From: Gloeocapsopsis crepidinum LEGE 06123
Lineage (GTDB): Bacteria; Cyanobacteriota; Cyanobacteriia; Cyanobacteriales; Chroococcidiopsidaceae
Length of the DNA stretch: 60,692 bases
Assembly: GCF_015207655.1 (NCBI RefSeq)
Contig: NZ_JADEWN010000029.1
Span: 1-60,692 of the forward strand
Reading direction: 5' to 3'
The notes beneath the pieces were generated by a model. It saw only the letters and a program-made list of their open reading frames with translations. It was not told where the DNA came from and ran no database searches. The position numbers and the translations under genes are program-made. Below are positions 1-8,050 of the stretch, one piece after another; within the stretch, counting starts at the first letter, position 1, and each line of letters begins with the position of its first letter.

Positions 1-71
1 CTGATTGAGGTGTCACCTTGTGTGTATGCCTTAACTATTTTTTCTCGCAAGTCGAGCGAGTACGGTTTCAT
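1..71 (-). mobile_element. IS630-type transposase, N-terminal part (runs off window)
   Basis: On the minus strand the reading frame starts with MKPYSLDLREKIVKAY and continues with TQGDTSI to the window edge. This is the usual N-terminus of IS630/Tc1-type transposases, a helix-turn-helix region. Only 23 codons are inside the window. An AGGAG lies about 17 nt upstream, and a nearer ATG at 80-82 opens a short blocked frame, so the start is slightly uncertain. The frame is followed outward by a terminal inverted repeat at 96-127, so this is the 5' end of an IS copy whose body lies to the left. Confidence 0.85.
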
Positions 72-95
72 TAGACTTCATTTGTGTACTCCTCT

Positions 96-127
96 TACTG
101 TACCTCATAAACTTGCAATAGGCTGTA
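96..127. repeat. IS630-type terminal inverted repeat (left copy)
   Basis: Read on the minus strand this 32-base segment begins TACAGCCTATTGCA and matches 29 of 32 bases of the segment at 60566-60597 read on the plus strand. The two are the outer ends of IS copies in the same orientation. The terminal TA fits the TA target preference of IS630 elements. Confidence 0.85.
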
Positions 128-738
128 TCAAATATTACTCCTCAATTGATATTTTTAAGAAGATCTAGCTAATTGGGCAATCGGCGATCGCACGATCTCA
201 CATTAACTGCTGAGTTCCTTTCTCTTGATCTTAGTTTTTTAGATTTGGCTTACTTAACTATGTGTCTTCTATCTATAGGAAGAATTATATAGAAGTACAA
301 GTTCTTATGGCAGCGGTTAACTTCTACTGTTACGCTATAATAGTTAAAAATACATAATTTCGCTTAAATTAGCAGTATTAAGTAATGAGTTCAGGAATAT
401 TTTCATCACATTGTAAGTGCAAAACTCAGAAACAATTGGTGGAAATTCGTTAATAAACGAACAAATTCCAAGATATATAAACTGAATAAAAATAAGCCGC
501 AAAGTTAATTTTGTATGTATAGCTGCAATTTATAATCGCTAAGAATTTTGAATTTGAGATTTTTTATCTGTCAACTGATTGATATTAATTTTATACTTGA
601 TTGCCAATCAGACAATGAAACAATTTCAATGAAATATTCATCAAGAAAACTATATCGATGATGTCATTTTCTCAAAACTTGAATGCGTAAAAAGCAAGTT
701 TATATCAAATTTCAAGTTAACATAATTGGAGGGTATAA
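128..738. other. 611-base AT-rich gap, no gene seen
   Basis: I find no open frame with coding character and no RNA gene. One HIP1-like GCGATCGC lies near 184. A TATAAT-like hexamer lies near 335, without a convincing -35 box. The stretch probably serves as the long upstream region of the sugar dehydrogenase at 739, or is decayed sequence next to the IS insertion. Confidence 0.4.
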
Positions 739-1953
739 ATGCAGCTGACAAGAATTATTGGCAGTGTAGTAGCAGGTATTAGTACATTAGGTGTTGCGGC
801 TTGTGGGGTACAATCCTCAGAACAAGTTTCTAGTAATGACAACGTTGCTCAATCACCTCAATCACAATTAGCAAGTGCAAACCAACAAGCTTGTACTTTA
901 GTACCCGAAGGCGCAGGTCCACAAGGACAAGTTAGTGTGCGAACCGAAGAAGTTGTGACTGGATTAGAAGTTCCTTGGGGAATCGCATTTCTGCCTAACA
1001 ACGATATGTTGGTGACAGAAAGACCAGGAAGAGTGCGATTAGTCCGAAATGGTCAATTACAATCCTCACCTGTGGCAACAATTAGTGTTACTGATAGCGG
1101 TGAAGGTGGCTTACTTGGCATTGCAGCTCATCCTGACTTTGCAGAAAACCGTCTGTTCTATGTATATTACACTGCTGAGCGCAGTGGAACGCCAGTAAAT
1201 AGAGTTGAACGCTGGCAATTATCTCAAGACGGAACGAGTGCTACTAGCGATCGCATCATTGTTGATGATATTCCAGTTGCACTTTATCACAACGGCGGAC
1301 GTATTCGCTTTGGTCCAGATGGGATGCTCTATATTGGCACTGGGGATGCGAGAGATCCAGATATTTCTCAGGATAATAGCAGCTTAGCTGGTAAAATCTT
1401 GCGCGTGACACCTGATGGTGAAGTTCCCCAAGATAATCCATTTCCAGGTAATCCTGTATATATCAGCGGCATTCGCAACACGCAAGGTTTTGACTGGGCA
1501 AACGAATCAACGATGTGGGTGACAGATCACGGTCCTAGTGGCGAATTAGGGAGAAGCGGTCACGATAAAGTCAGTGTCGCCACAGCAGGTGATAATTTAG
1601 GATGGCCCAAAATTTATCGCTGTGAATCGCAGGAAGGATTAGTGACTCCCTCTTTAGTCTGGCGAGAAGCCGCACCGCCAGGAGGCGCAACAATTTATAC
1701 CGGAAATGCAATTCCAGAGTGGCAAGGTAATTTGATGATTACAACACTGCGTTCTGAACACTTACATCGCGTTGCTTTCGATCCTAATTCTCAGCAAATC
1801 AAACAACATGAAGTCTACTTACAGGGCGAACATGGTAGGCTACGAGATGCTGTGATGGGTCCTGATGGAGAACTTTATATCACAACAAGTAACTGTGATG
1901 GCAGAGGTAGCTGTCCCGCAGGACAAGATAAGATACTACGCGTTACTCGGTAA
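739..1953 (+). CDS. PQQ-dependent sugar dehydrogenase (sorbosone/glucose dehydrogenase family), lipoprotein
   Basis: The 404-residue protein begins with a lipoprotein signal: a hydrophobic stretch, then V-A-A-C, with Cys22 as the likely lipidated residue. The rest matches the six-bladed beta-propeller family of soluble PQQ aldose and sorbosone dehydrogenases (GSDH, PF07995). Visible marks are GLEVPWGIAFLP and GEGGLLGIAAHPDF, YHNGGRIRFGPDGMLYIGTGD, the GFDWA segment and a C-terminal DAVMGPDGELYITTS. The family oxidises aldoses outside the cytoplasm using PQQ; substrate and cofactor loading here are unknown. The ATG is preceded by GGAGG at 728-732, a good ribosome binding site. The gene appears monocistronic. 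A broken relative lies at 5022-5196. Confidence 0.88.
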   Translation: MQLTRIIGSVVAGISTLGVAACGVQSSEQVSSNDNVAQSPQSQLASANQQACTLVPEGAGPQGQVSVRTEEVVTGLEVPWGIAFLPNNDMLVTERPGRVRLVRNGQLQSSPVATISVTDSGEGGLLGIAAHPDFAENRLFYVYYTAERSGTPVNRVERWQLSQDGTSATSDRIIVDDIPVALYHNGGRIRFGPDGMLYIGTGDARDPDISQDNSSLAGKILRVTPDGEVPQDNPFPGNPVYISGIRNTQGFDWANESTMWVTDHGPSGELGRSGHDKVSVATAGDNLGWPKIYRCESQEGLVTPSLVWREAAPPGGATIYTGNAIPEWQGNLMITTLRSEHLHRVAFDPNSQQIKQHEVYLQGEHGRLRDAVMGPDGELYITTSNCDGRGSCPAGQDKILRVTR

Positions 1954-2041
1954 GTAGCTAAAGAAGTTTTGAGTTTTGAATTTTGAGTTTTGAATTAAAA
2001 GACTCTTCATAACTCATAACTCTCCACTACCTGATCTGCGT

Positions 2042-2541
2042 TTAAGCCGAGACAAGTAATGAAAAGGAGTATTTCTTTAGCCATGCTTGGGCACTCATTT
2101 GCACAGGGTTCCAACGGCTACTGAGAGGTGGTGTATAACTAAGATCGAGGTCGTTGAGATCTTCGATCTTCATGTTATGAAATAGAGCAGTTGCGAAAAT
2201 ATCAATTCGCTTATCAACTTCTGCTTGGCAATGACCGACAATTTGAGCGCCTAATAAACGCTGGGTGCGGCGATCGCCTGTGATGCGGACATGATAGTTT
2301 GAGCAGTACAGTCGAGTAAAAGATTAATTCCTGCATCTACAATCTCTGATGCTGTTCTGTAGGCTAAGTTGTGCCAATCTGTCACTTCACCACTGAGATA
2401 AAATGGCAAACCACAAATACTGTAATTGGGGAAGCAATCTGCTACGACAACTGTGACATCGATACTCGAATTAACTTCTTTAGCACGTAAAGCTGCACTG
2501 ATGCCTGCATCACTACCACCAATAATTAGCAATTTATTCAT
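2042..2541 (-). pseudogene. FAD-dependent pyridine nucleotide-disulfide oxidoreductase, internal deletion
   Basis: The N-terminal piece (from ATG 2541, AGAGG upstream) shows the FAD-binding start LLIIGGSDAGISAALRA and the redox-Cys segment NYSICGLPFYLSG of NADH oxidase/CoA-disulfide reductase-like enzymes. After about 85 residues the frame is wrong and stops at 2251. In another frame, from about 2300 to 2042, the sequence reads VRITGDRRTQRLLGAQIVG, then DKRIDIFATALFHNM and YTPPLSSRWNPVQM, which is the C-terminal dimerisation domain of the same family. The central part, roughly 280 residues covering most of the FAD and NADH domains, is missing. One internal deletion with a frame change explains this. 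Confidence 0.85.
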
Positions 2542-2782
2542 GCAATTCAACCTCTACGATTTGCGATCAAAGTAAATGCCTAAAAATTTCTATCACTGCA
2601 ATAGATTTTGCTAAATTTATTGTGAGTTGCTGTCAATTCTAGTTTAAGTAAGCTGTAGAATTAATGACTAAATTTTCTACTATAAAATTTCTGAATCTTC
2701 TACACTGTGTAGTAAAAATTTAAACTTAATCGCTCGTTAAATTGAGTTTAATCTTTTGTTATTATAAAACAATATTAGTATA

Positions 2783-2819
2783 AAAAAACACTCGCCCTGA
2801 AATAATTTTTCAGGGCGAG
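2783..2819 (-). terminator. Rho-independent terminator
   Basis: A perfect 12-bp stem (CTCGCCCTGAAA pairing with TTTCAGGGCGAG, 5-nt loop) is followed on the minus strand by a run of seven T. It lies about 135 bases downstream of the small acidic gene at 2955-3167 and probably ends its transcript. Confidence 0.8.
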
Positions 2820-2899
2820 AAGTGAAGATGCTTGTACTAAGTTTACTACTTAACTGCTGTATGAAAGCTAATTGTTTAAATTTAGGATTAGCTTAATTG

Positions 2900-2935
2900 T
2901 GGGGAGGCAAATACCTACCCCATAGGCAAATACCT
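2900..2935. repeat. Small palindromic repeat, G/C-block family
   Basis: The core pairs GGGGAGG with CCTACCCC around AAATA. The 12-mer AGGCAAATACCT occurs twice here, at 2905 and 2924. Related elements lie at 22105, 30331 and 34302. Confidence 0.5.
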
Positions 2936-2954
2936 CGTCTTAGTTTGTTTCTAC

Positions 2955-3167
2955 TTACATTCGAGCAATGATGTCTATTTGACGATCAACAACGTTTTCT
3001 CCAGGCGCGGGAGCAGTATCGTCAGGAGTTACTGTATCAGTGTTTTCGGTTTCTTGACTAGCAGTGTTTTGATCTATTTCCTCAGTGGCAATATCAGGGG
3101 AGATGCCTGTTGTTTCTTCTGAGTTGTAGCCTGCCGGAATATTATTTTTGCTTTGTTCAGAATTCAT
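2955..3167 (-). CDS. Small acidic hypothetical protein
   Basis: This 70-residue protein is rich in Asp, Glu, Thr, Asn and Pro and has no hydrophobic segment, so it is probably soluble and largely disordered. I do not recognise it. The ATG has AAAGGGA upstream at a suitable distance, and a clear terminator follows at 2783-2819, which supports a real transcript. It lies alone between a pseudogene and the permease at 3579. The C-terminus (VVDRQIDIIARM) is its only part with helix-like character. Role unknown. Confidence 0.5.
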   Translation of the reverse strand: MNSEQSKNNIPAGYNSEETTGISPDIATEEIDQNTASQETENTDTVTPDDTAPAPGENVVDRQIDIIARM

Positions 3168-3578
3168 GTTTTTTCCCTTTATTTGGTGCTAATACTAAGT
3201 TTTCAATGCCTTGCGATTTAAATGCATCAGTCGCAAAGCAGAGATAATTTCAGAAACATTAAGCTTTGATGAAGTTTAACAGAGTCTTGAGGCAGTTAGA
3301 TTAGTAGAGGCATTGCCAACTAGTCAAAAAGTATTTGAAAGTACAAAAATTATTTAATAATAATTTATACCAATAGGTATAAAATACTGATATTTATATT
3401 TTATTTAACCTCTTATTAACTGACTATTAACGACGTAATCAAATGCAAATATGTAGTTTTGAGGTGATGTTGTTGACAACTGAACTAGCAAGTGAAGACG
3501 AAGATAGTTCTGATGCAGAATAGCGTTATGTAAGCGATCGCTATATCTTTATATATACTTAAGTCTAAGCAAGAAACC
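3168..3578. other. 411-base divergent intergenic region
   Basis: This separates the minus-strand acidic gene from the plus-strand permease and should carry both promoters. It is very AT-rich around 3340-3420. A HIP1 octamer lies near 3534. A 26-codon frame at 3443-3523 with an acidic end is seen but not called. Confidence 0.4.
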
Positions 3579-4889
3579 ATGTCACAGAATTCATCACCAT
3601 CACTCAAGCGAGAATTAGGTGTAGTTGGTGCAGTTGCCCTTGGTTTAGGTTCAATTGTGGGTGCTGGTGTATTTGTCAGTACGGGAATTGCTGCGGGTGT
3701 AGCGGGACCTGCTGTGATTATTTCGGTGGCGATCGCGGCTTGTGTGGCAGTTTGTAATGGCTTAAATAGCGCTCAATTAGCCGCGAGTCATCCTGTGAGT
3801 GGTGGTGCTTATGAGTATGGCTATAAATATCTCACGCCTTGGCTAGGGTTTACAGCAGGGTGGATGTTTTTGGTAGCAAAATCGGCTTCAGCAGCGACTG
3901 CGGCTTTGGGTTTTGCGGGTTACTTGTTGAATTTATTGGGAATTAGCGATCGCACTTACTTGGTTCCTACGGCATTAGCAGCTGTTGTCTTACTCACTTT
4001 GATTGTTTTGGGTGGAGTACGACGCTCAAAGATTGTCAATATAACTATTGTTTCAATTACACTACTCTCTTTGATTTTCTTTATTGTGGCTGGTTTACCA
4101 GTAGTGGTATCTACTGAATTTGAAAATTTCACTCCGTTTGTCGCAGATACCAGTAATCCGGTTGCTTCAGTTTTACAAGCAACCGCCTTGATGTTTGTTG
4201 CTTATACTGGATACGGACGAATTGCGACACTTGGCGAAGAGGTCAAAGAACCACGAAAGACGATTCCTAAAGCAATTATAATTACACTAGCGATAACGAT
4301 GTTGCTCTATATCGGTGTTGTCGTTGTGGGTATTGGTACAGTAGGAGCAGAGACATTAGGAGCAGTGACTAGCGCACAAGTTGCACCTTTAGAAATTGCG
4401 GCGCGTAGCATTAATATTCCTGGTAGTGGTTTAATTTTGGCAGTTGGTGCTGTGACAGCAACATTAGGCGTGTTACTGAATTTAGTTTTAGGTTTATCTC
4501 GCGTTTTGCTAGCTATGGGGCGGCGTCAAGATATGCCCAAATTTGTCTCTAAAATGAATTCATCACGCACAACACCTTATATCGCAGTACTCATTATGGG
4601 AACAGCGATCGCCTGTTTGGTGTTAATTGGTGATGTGAGAACAACTTGGTCTTTTAGTGCGTTTTCTGTATTAATTTACTATGCCATTACTGATTTATCA
4701 GCATTACAAATTCCTGATGAACAACGGCTTTATCCCAAATGGATTGCTTGGATCGGTTTATCCGCTTGTCTTTTCCTAGCTTTTTGGGTAGAACAGCGAG
4801 TTTGGTTAGTCGGTATTGGACTGATTGTTGCTGGGTTGATATGGAAAACTGTGATTAGAAAACTTGTTATGTCATCTTCAATGAAGTGA
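3579..4889 (+). CDS. APC-family amino acid permease
   Basis: A 436-residue protein with about 12 hydrophobic helices. It opens with the family signature GAVALGLGSIVGAGVFVSTG in the first helix, the unwound substrate-binding helix of amino acid-polyamine-organocation transporters. TM6 region residues (YTGYGRIATLGEEVKEPRKTIPKA) give the typical conserved intracellular E-x-x-x-P-R-K-x-I-P loop. It likely imports amino acids or a related amine across the plasma membrane; the substrate cannot be read from the sequence. No partner gene is adjacent. Confidence 0.88.
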   Translation: MSQNSSPSLKRELGVVGAVALGLGSIVGAGVFVSTGIAAGVAGPAVIISVAIAACVAVCNGLNSAQLAASHPVSGGAYEYGYKYLTPWLGFTAGWMFLVAKSASAATAALGFAGYLLNLLGISDRTYLVPTALAAVVLLTLIVLGGVRRSKIVNITIVSITLLSLIFFIVAGLPVVVSTEFENFTPFVADTSNPVASVLQATALMFVAYTGYGRIATLGEEVKEPRKTIPKAIIITLAITMLLYIGVVVVGIGTVGAETLGAVTSAQVAPLEIAARSINIPGSGLILAVGAVTATLGVLLNLVLGLSRVLLAMGRRQDMPKFVSKMNSSRTTPYIAVLIMGTAIACLVLIGDVRTTWSFSAFSVLIYYAITDLSALQIPDEQRLYPKWIAWIGLSACLFLAFWVEQRVWLVGIGLIVAGLIWKTVIRKLVMSSSMK

Positions 4890-5021
4890 TTAACAGTGTT
4901 TGTTGATAGCGATCACAGACAATACTATGTGAAAATTGTAAAAATGATTGCAGGTATTTAATCAAAAACCAAAAACTGTTCTGGCTACACGATATAGTGA
5001 TTGGATTGTTCATCAACCGCT

Positions 5022-5196
5022 ATGAATTTGCTCGGGCTGTTTGATACATCCACAGGTGTAGAACACTACCAACGAACTGCACAATTTGGTAGACCAGTAG
5101 GGTATTGGTATGACACCGGATGGAGCATTATTATTTATAGATGATACCAATGGTGTTATTTACCGTGTAACTTATGCTGGCACAGCAAAAAGATAG
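5022..5196 (+). pseudogene. C-terminal remnant of a PQQ-type sugar dehydrogenase
   Basis: Two frames joined by one frameshift near 5100 read QFGRPVG and then GMTPDGALLFIDDTNGVIYRV, ending at TAG 5194-5196. This is the last blade of sorbosone/glucose dehydrogenase-type propellers (the usual form is GRPVGVAVxxDGSLLVxDDxxGxIYRV). No other part of the gene is found upstream, so only a tail of about 55 residues survives. The intact family member at 739 is more distant in this region, so the remnant is a separate lost paralogue and not a copy. Confidence 0.65.
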
Positions 5197-5226
5197 TCAA
5201 TTGTTGTTCTGATTGACTTTTCTATT

Positions 5227-5250
5227 TGAGGTGGGCAGTAACCCACCTCA
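5227..5250. terminator. Hairpin, probable terminator
   Basis: A perfect 9-bp stem (TGAGGTGGG/CCCACCTCA) with a 6-nt loop, flanked by AT-rich sequence on both sides. It lies between the sugar-dehydrogenase remnant and the holin-like gene. It lacks a long T run, so termination is inferred. Confidence 0.5.
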
Positions 5251-5391
5251 CTTAATTTAAACTAATTCAATTACAATAAGTACCTTGTCACTTTTTCGCC
5301 ACATTGTCTGCAAATAATATGAAATTATGAACAGTGTATGGTTCTCGATTTGAACCAAATACTCTAAAGGAGTTTTTAGAGGAGTTATTAA

Positions 5392-5742
5392 ATGGGAATT
5401 ATTATTAATTGGATTGTAACTACAATCAGTTTTTTAATTATTTCAAAAATACCTATTGGTGTTGAAGTTGACGGTTTTGGGAAAGCCGCAATATCTGCAG
5501 CAGTTTTTGGACTTCTCAATGCTTTTGTCCGACCAATTATTGCTTTTCTAGCTTTTCCCATCAATCTTTTAACTTTGGGTTTATTCAGCATTGTTATCAA
5601 TGCAATTATTTTTGGATTAGCAGCATTGTTAGTACATGGATTTCGTTTGCGTTGGGGAATTTGGAGTGCCTTAATTGGCACAATTGCTTTGAGCATCGTC
5701 AACTCTATTTTATTCGGCTTGCTTGGTACAGTAGGAATATAA
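5392..5742 (+). CDS. Phage-holin-4/YvlD-type small membrane protein
   Basis: The protein has 116 residues with four hydrophobic helices. It contains the YvlD/PF04020 pattern: a conserved glycine-rich start after the first helix (GKAAISAAVFGLLNAFVRPI), then FPINLLTLGLFSIVINAIIF and a short C-terminal helix. The family is widespread in bacteria; members are called phage holin family proteins but most are not phage genes. No phage genes are nearby. The upstream AGGAG fits the ATG. Its role is unknown, perhaps envelope stress or membrane integrity. Confidence 0.8.
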   Translation: MGIIINWIVTTISFLIISKIPIGVEVDGFGKAAISAAVFGLLNAFVRPIIAFLAFPINLLTLGLFSIVINAIIFGLAALLVHGFRLRWGIWSALIGTIALSIVNSILFGLLGTVGI

Positions 5743-5874
5743 AGGTTAGTTTTATGGCAAGCTCATTGAATCAAAATTTTTAAAAAGAGCTATTACCAAA
5801 TTCTACCGTTTTTCACAGTCAACATAAGACTGCTGTAGTTCAACGTCAATCTCAAATTAAGTGGAAAGAGAAAG

Positions 5875-7206
5875 ATGTTTCAAATGAAAAATCCCTGGGT
5901 TGCAGGAACATTTTGGATTGTTTTATACCTCTTAGTAACCCTTTCTCCCTTGTTAATTCTGTTAATTCACCCAGCACCAGGAGGGAGGGGATTTTGGATC
6001 GAATTTTCCGCAGCATTGGGTTATGTGGGCTTGGCAATGATGATGCTGCAATTTGCATTGACAGCTCGTTTTGATGCGATCGCCGCACCTTACGGCATTG
6101 ATATTGTCTTGCAGTACCATCGCTATATTACCCAAGTTGCCTTTGCGCTAATCCTAATTCACCCAATCATTTTATTTTTCCAGGACGCTGAATATCTACG
6201 ACTACTCAACTTCTTTGAAGCACCTTGGCGAGCAAGATTTGCGGTTATTTCGACGATATCATTAATCTTACTAGTTGTGACTTCACTATGGCGAGAGAAG
6301 CTGAAGCTGAACTATGAAGTGTGGCGGACGAGTCATGGAATTCTGGCGGTTGCGACGGTAGGTTTAGGGCTAGCTCATGCTTTTGGTGTAAACTACTATC
6401 TCGCACTGCCGTGGAAGGCGATGTTGTGGATACTATTAGCCTTACTGGCGTTTGGTTCTTTAATATATGTCCGCTTGATCAAACCGTGGCTGATGATGCA
6501 AAAACCCTATCGGGTAGAAACTGTTGTACCTCAGCGGGGTGATGTTTACACATTAGTACTGCGTCCGCAGGGACACGAAGGCATTCGTTTTTTGCCAGGA
6601 CAATTTGCTTGGCTTACTTTGGATCGTTCTCCGTATCGCATTCAAGAGCATCCGTTTTCATTTTCTTCTAATGGCGATCGCGGCGACCAAGTTGCACTAA
6701 CAATCAAAGCTGTTGGTGACTTCACAAATACAATTAAAAATGTTCAGCCTGGAACAAAAGCTTTTCTAGATGGTCCTCACGGGGCTTTTACGCCTGATCG
6801 TTTTGACTGCGCTGGCTTAGTTCTAATCGCCAACGGTGTCGGTGTTACCCCAATGATCAGTATTATGATTACGCTTGCGGAACGCGGCGATCATCGACCA
6901 ATTCGCTTAATTTACGCCAACGGTTCGTGGGACGATGTTGCTTTTCGGGAAGACTTGGAATATCTCAACAAGCGCTTAGATAGTCTCACAGTGACTCATG
7001 TTATTAAAGAACCTCCTGAAGATTGGGCAGGAGAATCAGGTTACGTAGATAAAGATCTCCTAGCACGACACATTCCCGATAATCGCGAAGGCTGGCGCTA
7101 TTTCCTTTGTGGTTCTCCTCGCTTTTTAGATGAAGCAGAAAAAGCTCTGCACGAGCTAAAAGTTCCAGCAAAATACATTCACATGGAACACTTTAATCTT
7201 GTTTGA
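5875..7206 (+). CDS. Ferric reductase-like transmembrane flavoprotein
   Basis: The protein has 443 residues. The N-terminal half (about 1-205) has six hydrophobic helices with paired histidines suited to two b-hemes (YHRYITQ, LILIHPI, WRTSHGILA, GLAHAFG), the ferric_reduct domain. The C-terminal half is a ferredoxin-NADP reductase module: HPFSFSS in the FAD site, FLDGPHGAF, then GVGVTPMISIM for NADP and CGSPRF near the end. It should pass electrons from NAD(P)H through FAD and heme across the membrane to ferric iron, oxygen or another acceptor. A 46-residue membrane peptide follows after 22 bases and may be co-transcribed. Confidence 0.87.
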   Translation: MFQMKNPWVAGTFWIVLYLLVTLSPLLILLIHPAPGGRGFWIEFSAALGYVGLAMMMLQFALTARFDAIAAPYGIDIVLQYHRYITQVAFALILIHPIILFFQDAEYLRLLNFFEAPWRARFAVISTISLILLVVTSLWREKLKLNYEVWRTSHGILAVATVGLGLAHAFGVNYYLALPWKAMLWILLALLAFGSLIYVRLIKPWLMMQKPYRVETVVPQRGDVYTLVLRPQGHEGIRFLPGQFAWLTLDRSPYRIQEHPFSFSSNGDRGDQVALTIKAVGDFTNTIKNVQPGTKAFLDGPHGAFTPDRFDCAGLVLIANGVGVTPMISIMITLAERGDHRPIRLIYANGSWDDVAFREDLEYLNKRLDSLTVTHVIKEPPEDWAGESGYVDKDLLARHIPDNREGWRYFLCGSPRFLDEAEKALHELKVPAKYIHMEHFNLV

Positions 7207-7228
7207 TAGAGGTCACAGCTTAAAAATT

Positions 7229-7369
7229 ATGCGTTTTAAAATCATGCTTGAAGTAGTGGCATTTGTCTCTGTTGTCCTTGTATTGGCGTCAGCATTGTTT
7301 GCTTATGTCCAAAGACGCCCAGTCGAGCCAAGCATTGATTCGGGTTGGGTTGAACCTAATACTAACTAA
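7229..7369 (+). CDS. 46-residue single-pass membrane peptide
   Basis: The frame starts MRFKIMLEVVAF and runs to TAA 7367-7369. It has one hydrophobic helix (about residues 7-26), then a short Arg-Arg and a polar, proline-containing tail. It lies 22 bases after the ferric-reductase-like gene in the same direction, so the two may form one transcript. I know no family for it. A small accessory subunit of the flavocytochrome is possible but only inferred. The TM-plus-charged-stop design argues that it is a real gene. Confidence 0.5.
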   Translation: MRFKIMLEVVAFVSVVLVLASALFAYVQRRPVEPSIDSGWVEPNTN

Positions 7370-8050
7370 CTTGGTATTTGATGTAAAGTTGGTGCATTAA
7401 CCACACCAATGAATCACCCAGGGTTAGGTATTTTTTGCCTGCTCAACCAGGATCTTCTCAATCCGACTAAATTGAAACTAGTTTTTGCTCAGCACAATTT
7501 CTTCTAGAAGCTAACGCAAATATTAATGTTTGGACACCAGGTACGACAACTGGAGATAAACGCAATTTTTTATCTATCTTTGGACTGGTTTTTATATTTA
7601 AGTCTTACTGTAAAAGTTACAGTTAAAGCATGCTTTCATTAAATGAACATTGAAAATTTACAGAAGCTTTAACAAAAAATTAGTAAAAAGCTATCAATAT
7701 TAGTGGTATCTTGTAGGAACAAATAATTTTCTTGGTGTACAAATTAATGTCTTATACAGCATTAGCTTAGTCTATGAGACTGAGACGAACTAGTGCAAAC
7801 CCTAATTATTATTAATCATGTGTGGTTGTCCGTAATGACTAATCGAGGAGTAATTGAATTAAATTTTCAGTTCATCAATAAATCTTATATAAGCCTGTTC
7901 AAATTCTTATTTGTGTAAACAACGGATATCGAGCGATTGCCCAAAATCCACCAATCTCCTTAATCAAATACTACTAAGTTAACGAAAATCCTTCTTCAGT
8001 TTGAGTTGAGGAAAGGAGATTGTCTTGAAAATTTGCCTGGACGTAAAGTC
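7370..8050. other. 681-base gap before the EPS locus
   Basis: I see no complete gene. A frame around 7495-7620 reads EANANINVWTPGTTTGDK and may be decayed coding sequence, but I do not recognise it. The rest is AT-rich and should hold the promoter of the dehydratase-EAL gene, which begins the EPS locus. GGAAAGGAG lies at 8010-8018. Confidence 0.4.

Larger units (their letters stand above)
2551..2954. other. 404-base gap with terminator hairpin and small palindromic repeat
   Basis: No gene is seen. The gap holds a strong hairpin at 2791-2819, listed separately, and a G/C-block palindromic repeat at 2900-2935, also listed. The rest is AT-rich. It contains the upstream region of the disulfide-reductase pseudogene. 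Confidence 0.5.

Noticed and set aside
3443-3523. 26-codon frame ending in an acidic stretch
   Set aside because: Too short, weak start context, no known family; could be a tail of a lost gene but cannot be supported.
5388-5702. 104-codon frame antisense to the holin-like gene
   Set aside because: It mirrors a gene with clear YvlD-family features; the antisense reading is a product of its base composition.
5392-5742. Prophage reading of the holin-family gene
   Set aside because: No lysin, integrase, capsid or tail gene is near; PF04020 proteins are common in non-phage contexts.
7495-7620. Possible decayed coding sequence (EANANINVWTPGTTTGDK)
   Set aside because: No family recognised and no second frame that extends it, so a pseudogene call would be a guess.
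8006-8050. TTG start that would lengthen the dehydratase-EAL protein by 15 residues
   Set aside because: No binding site in front of it and the added residues are polar and unlike the family; ATG 8051 is preferred, though not proved.
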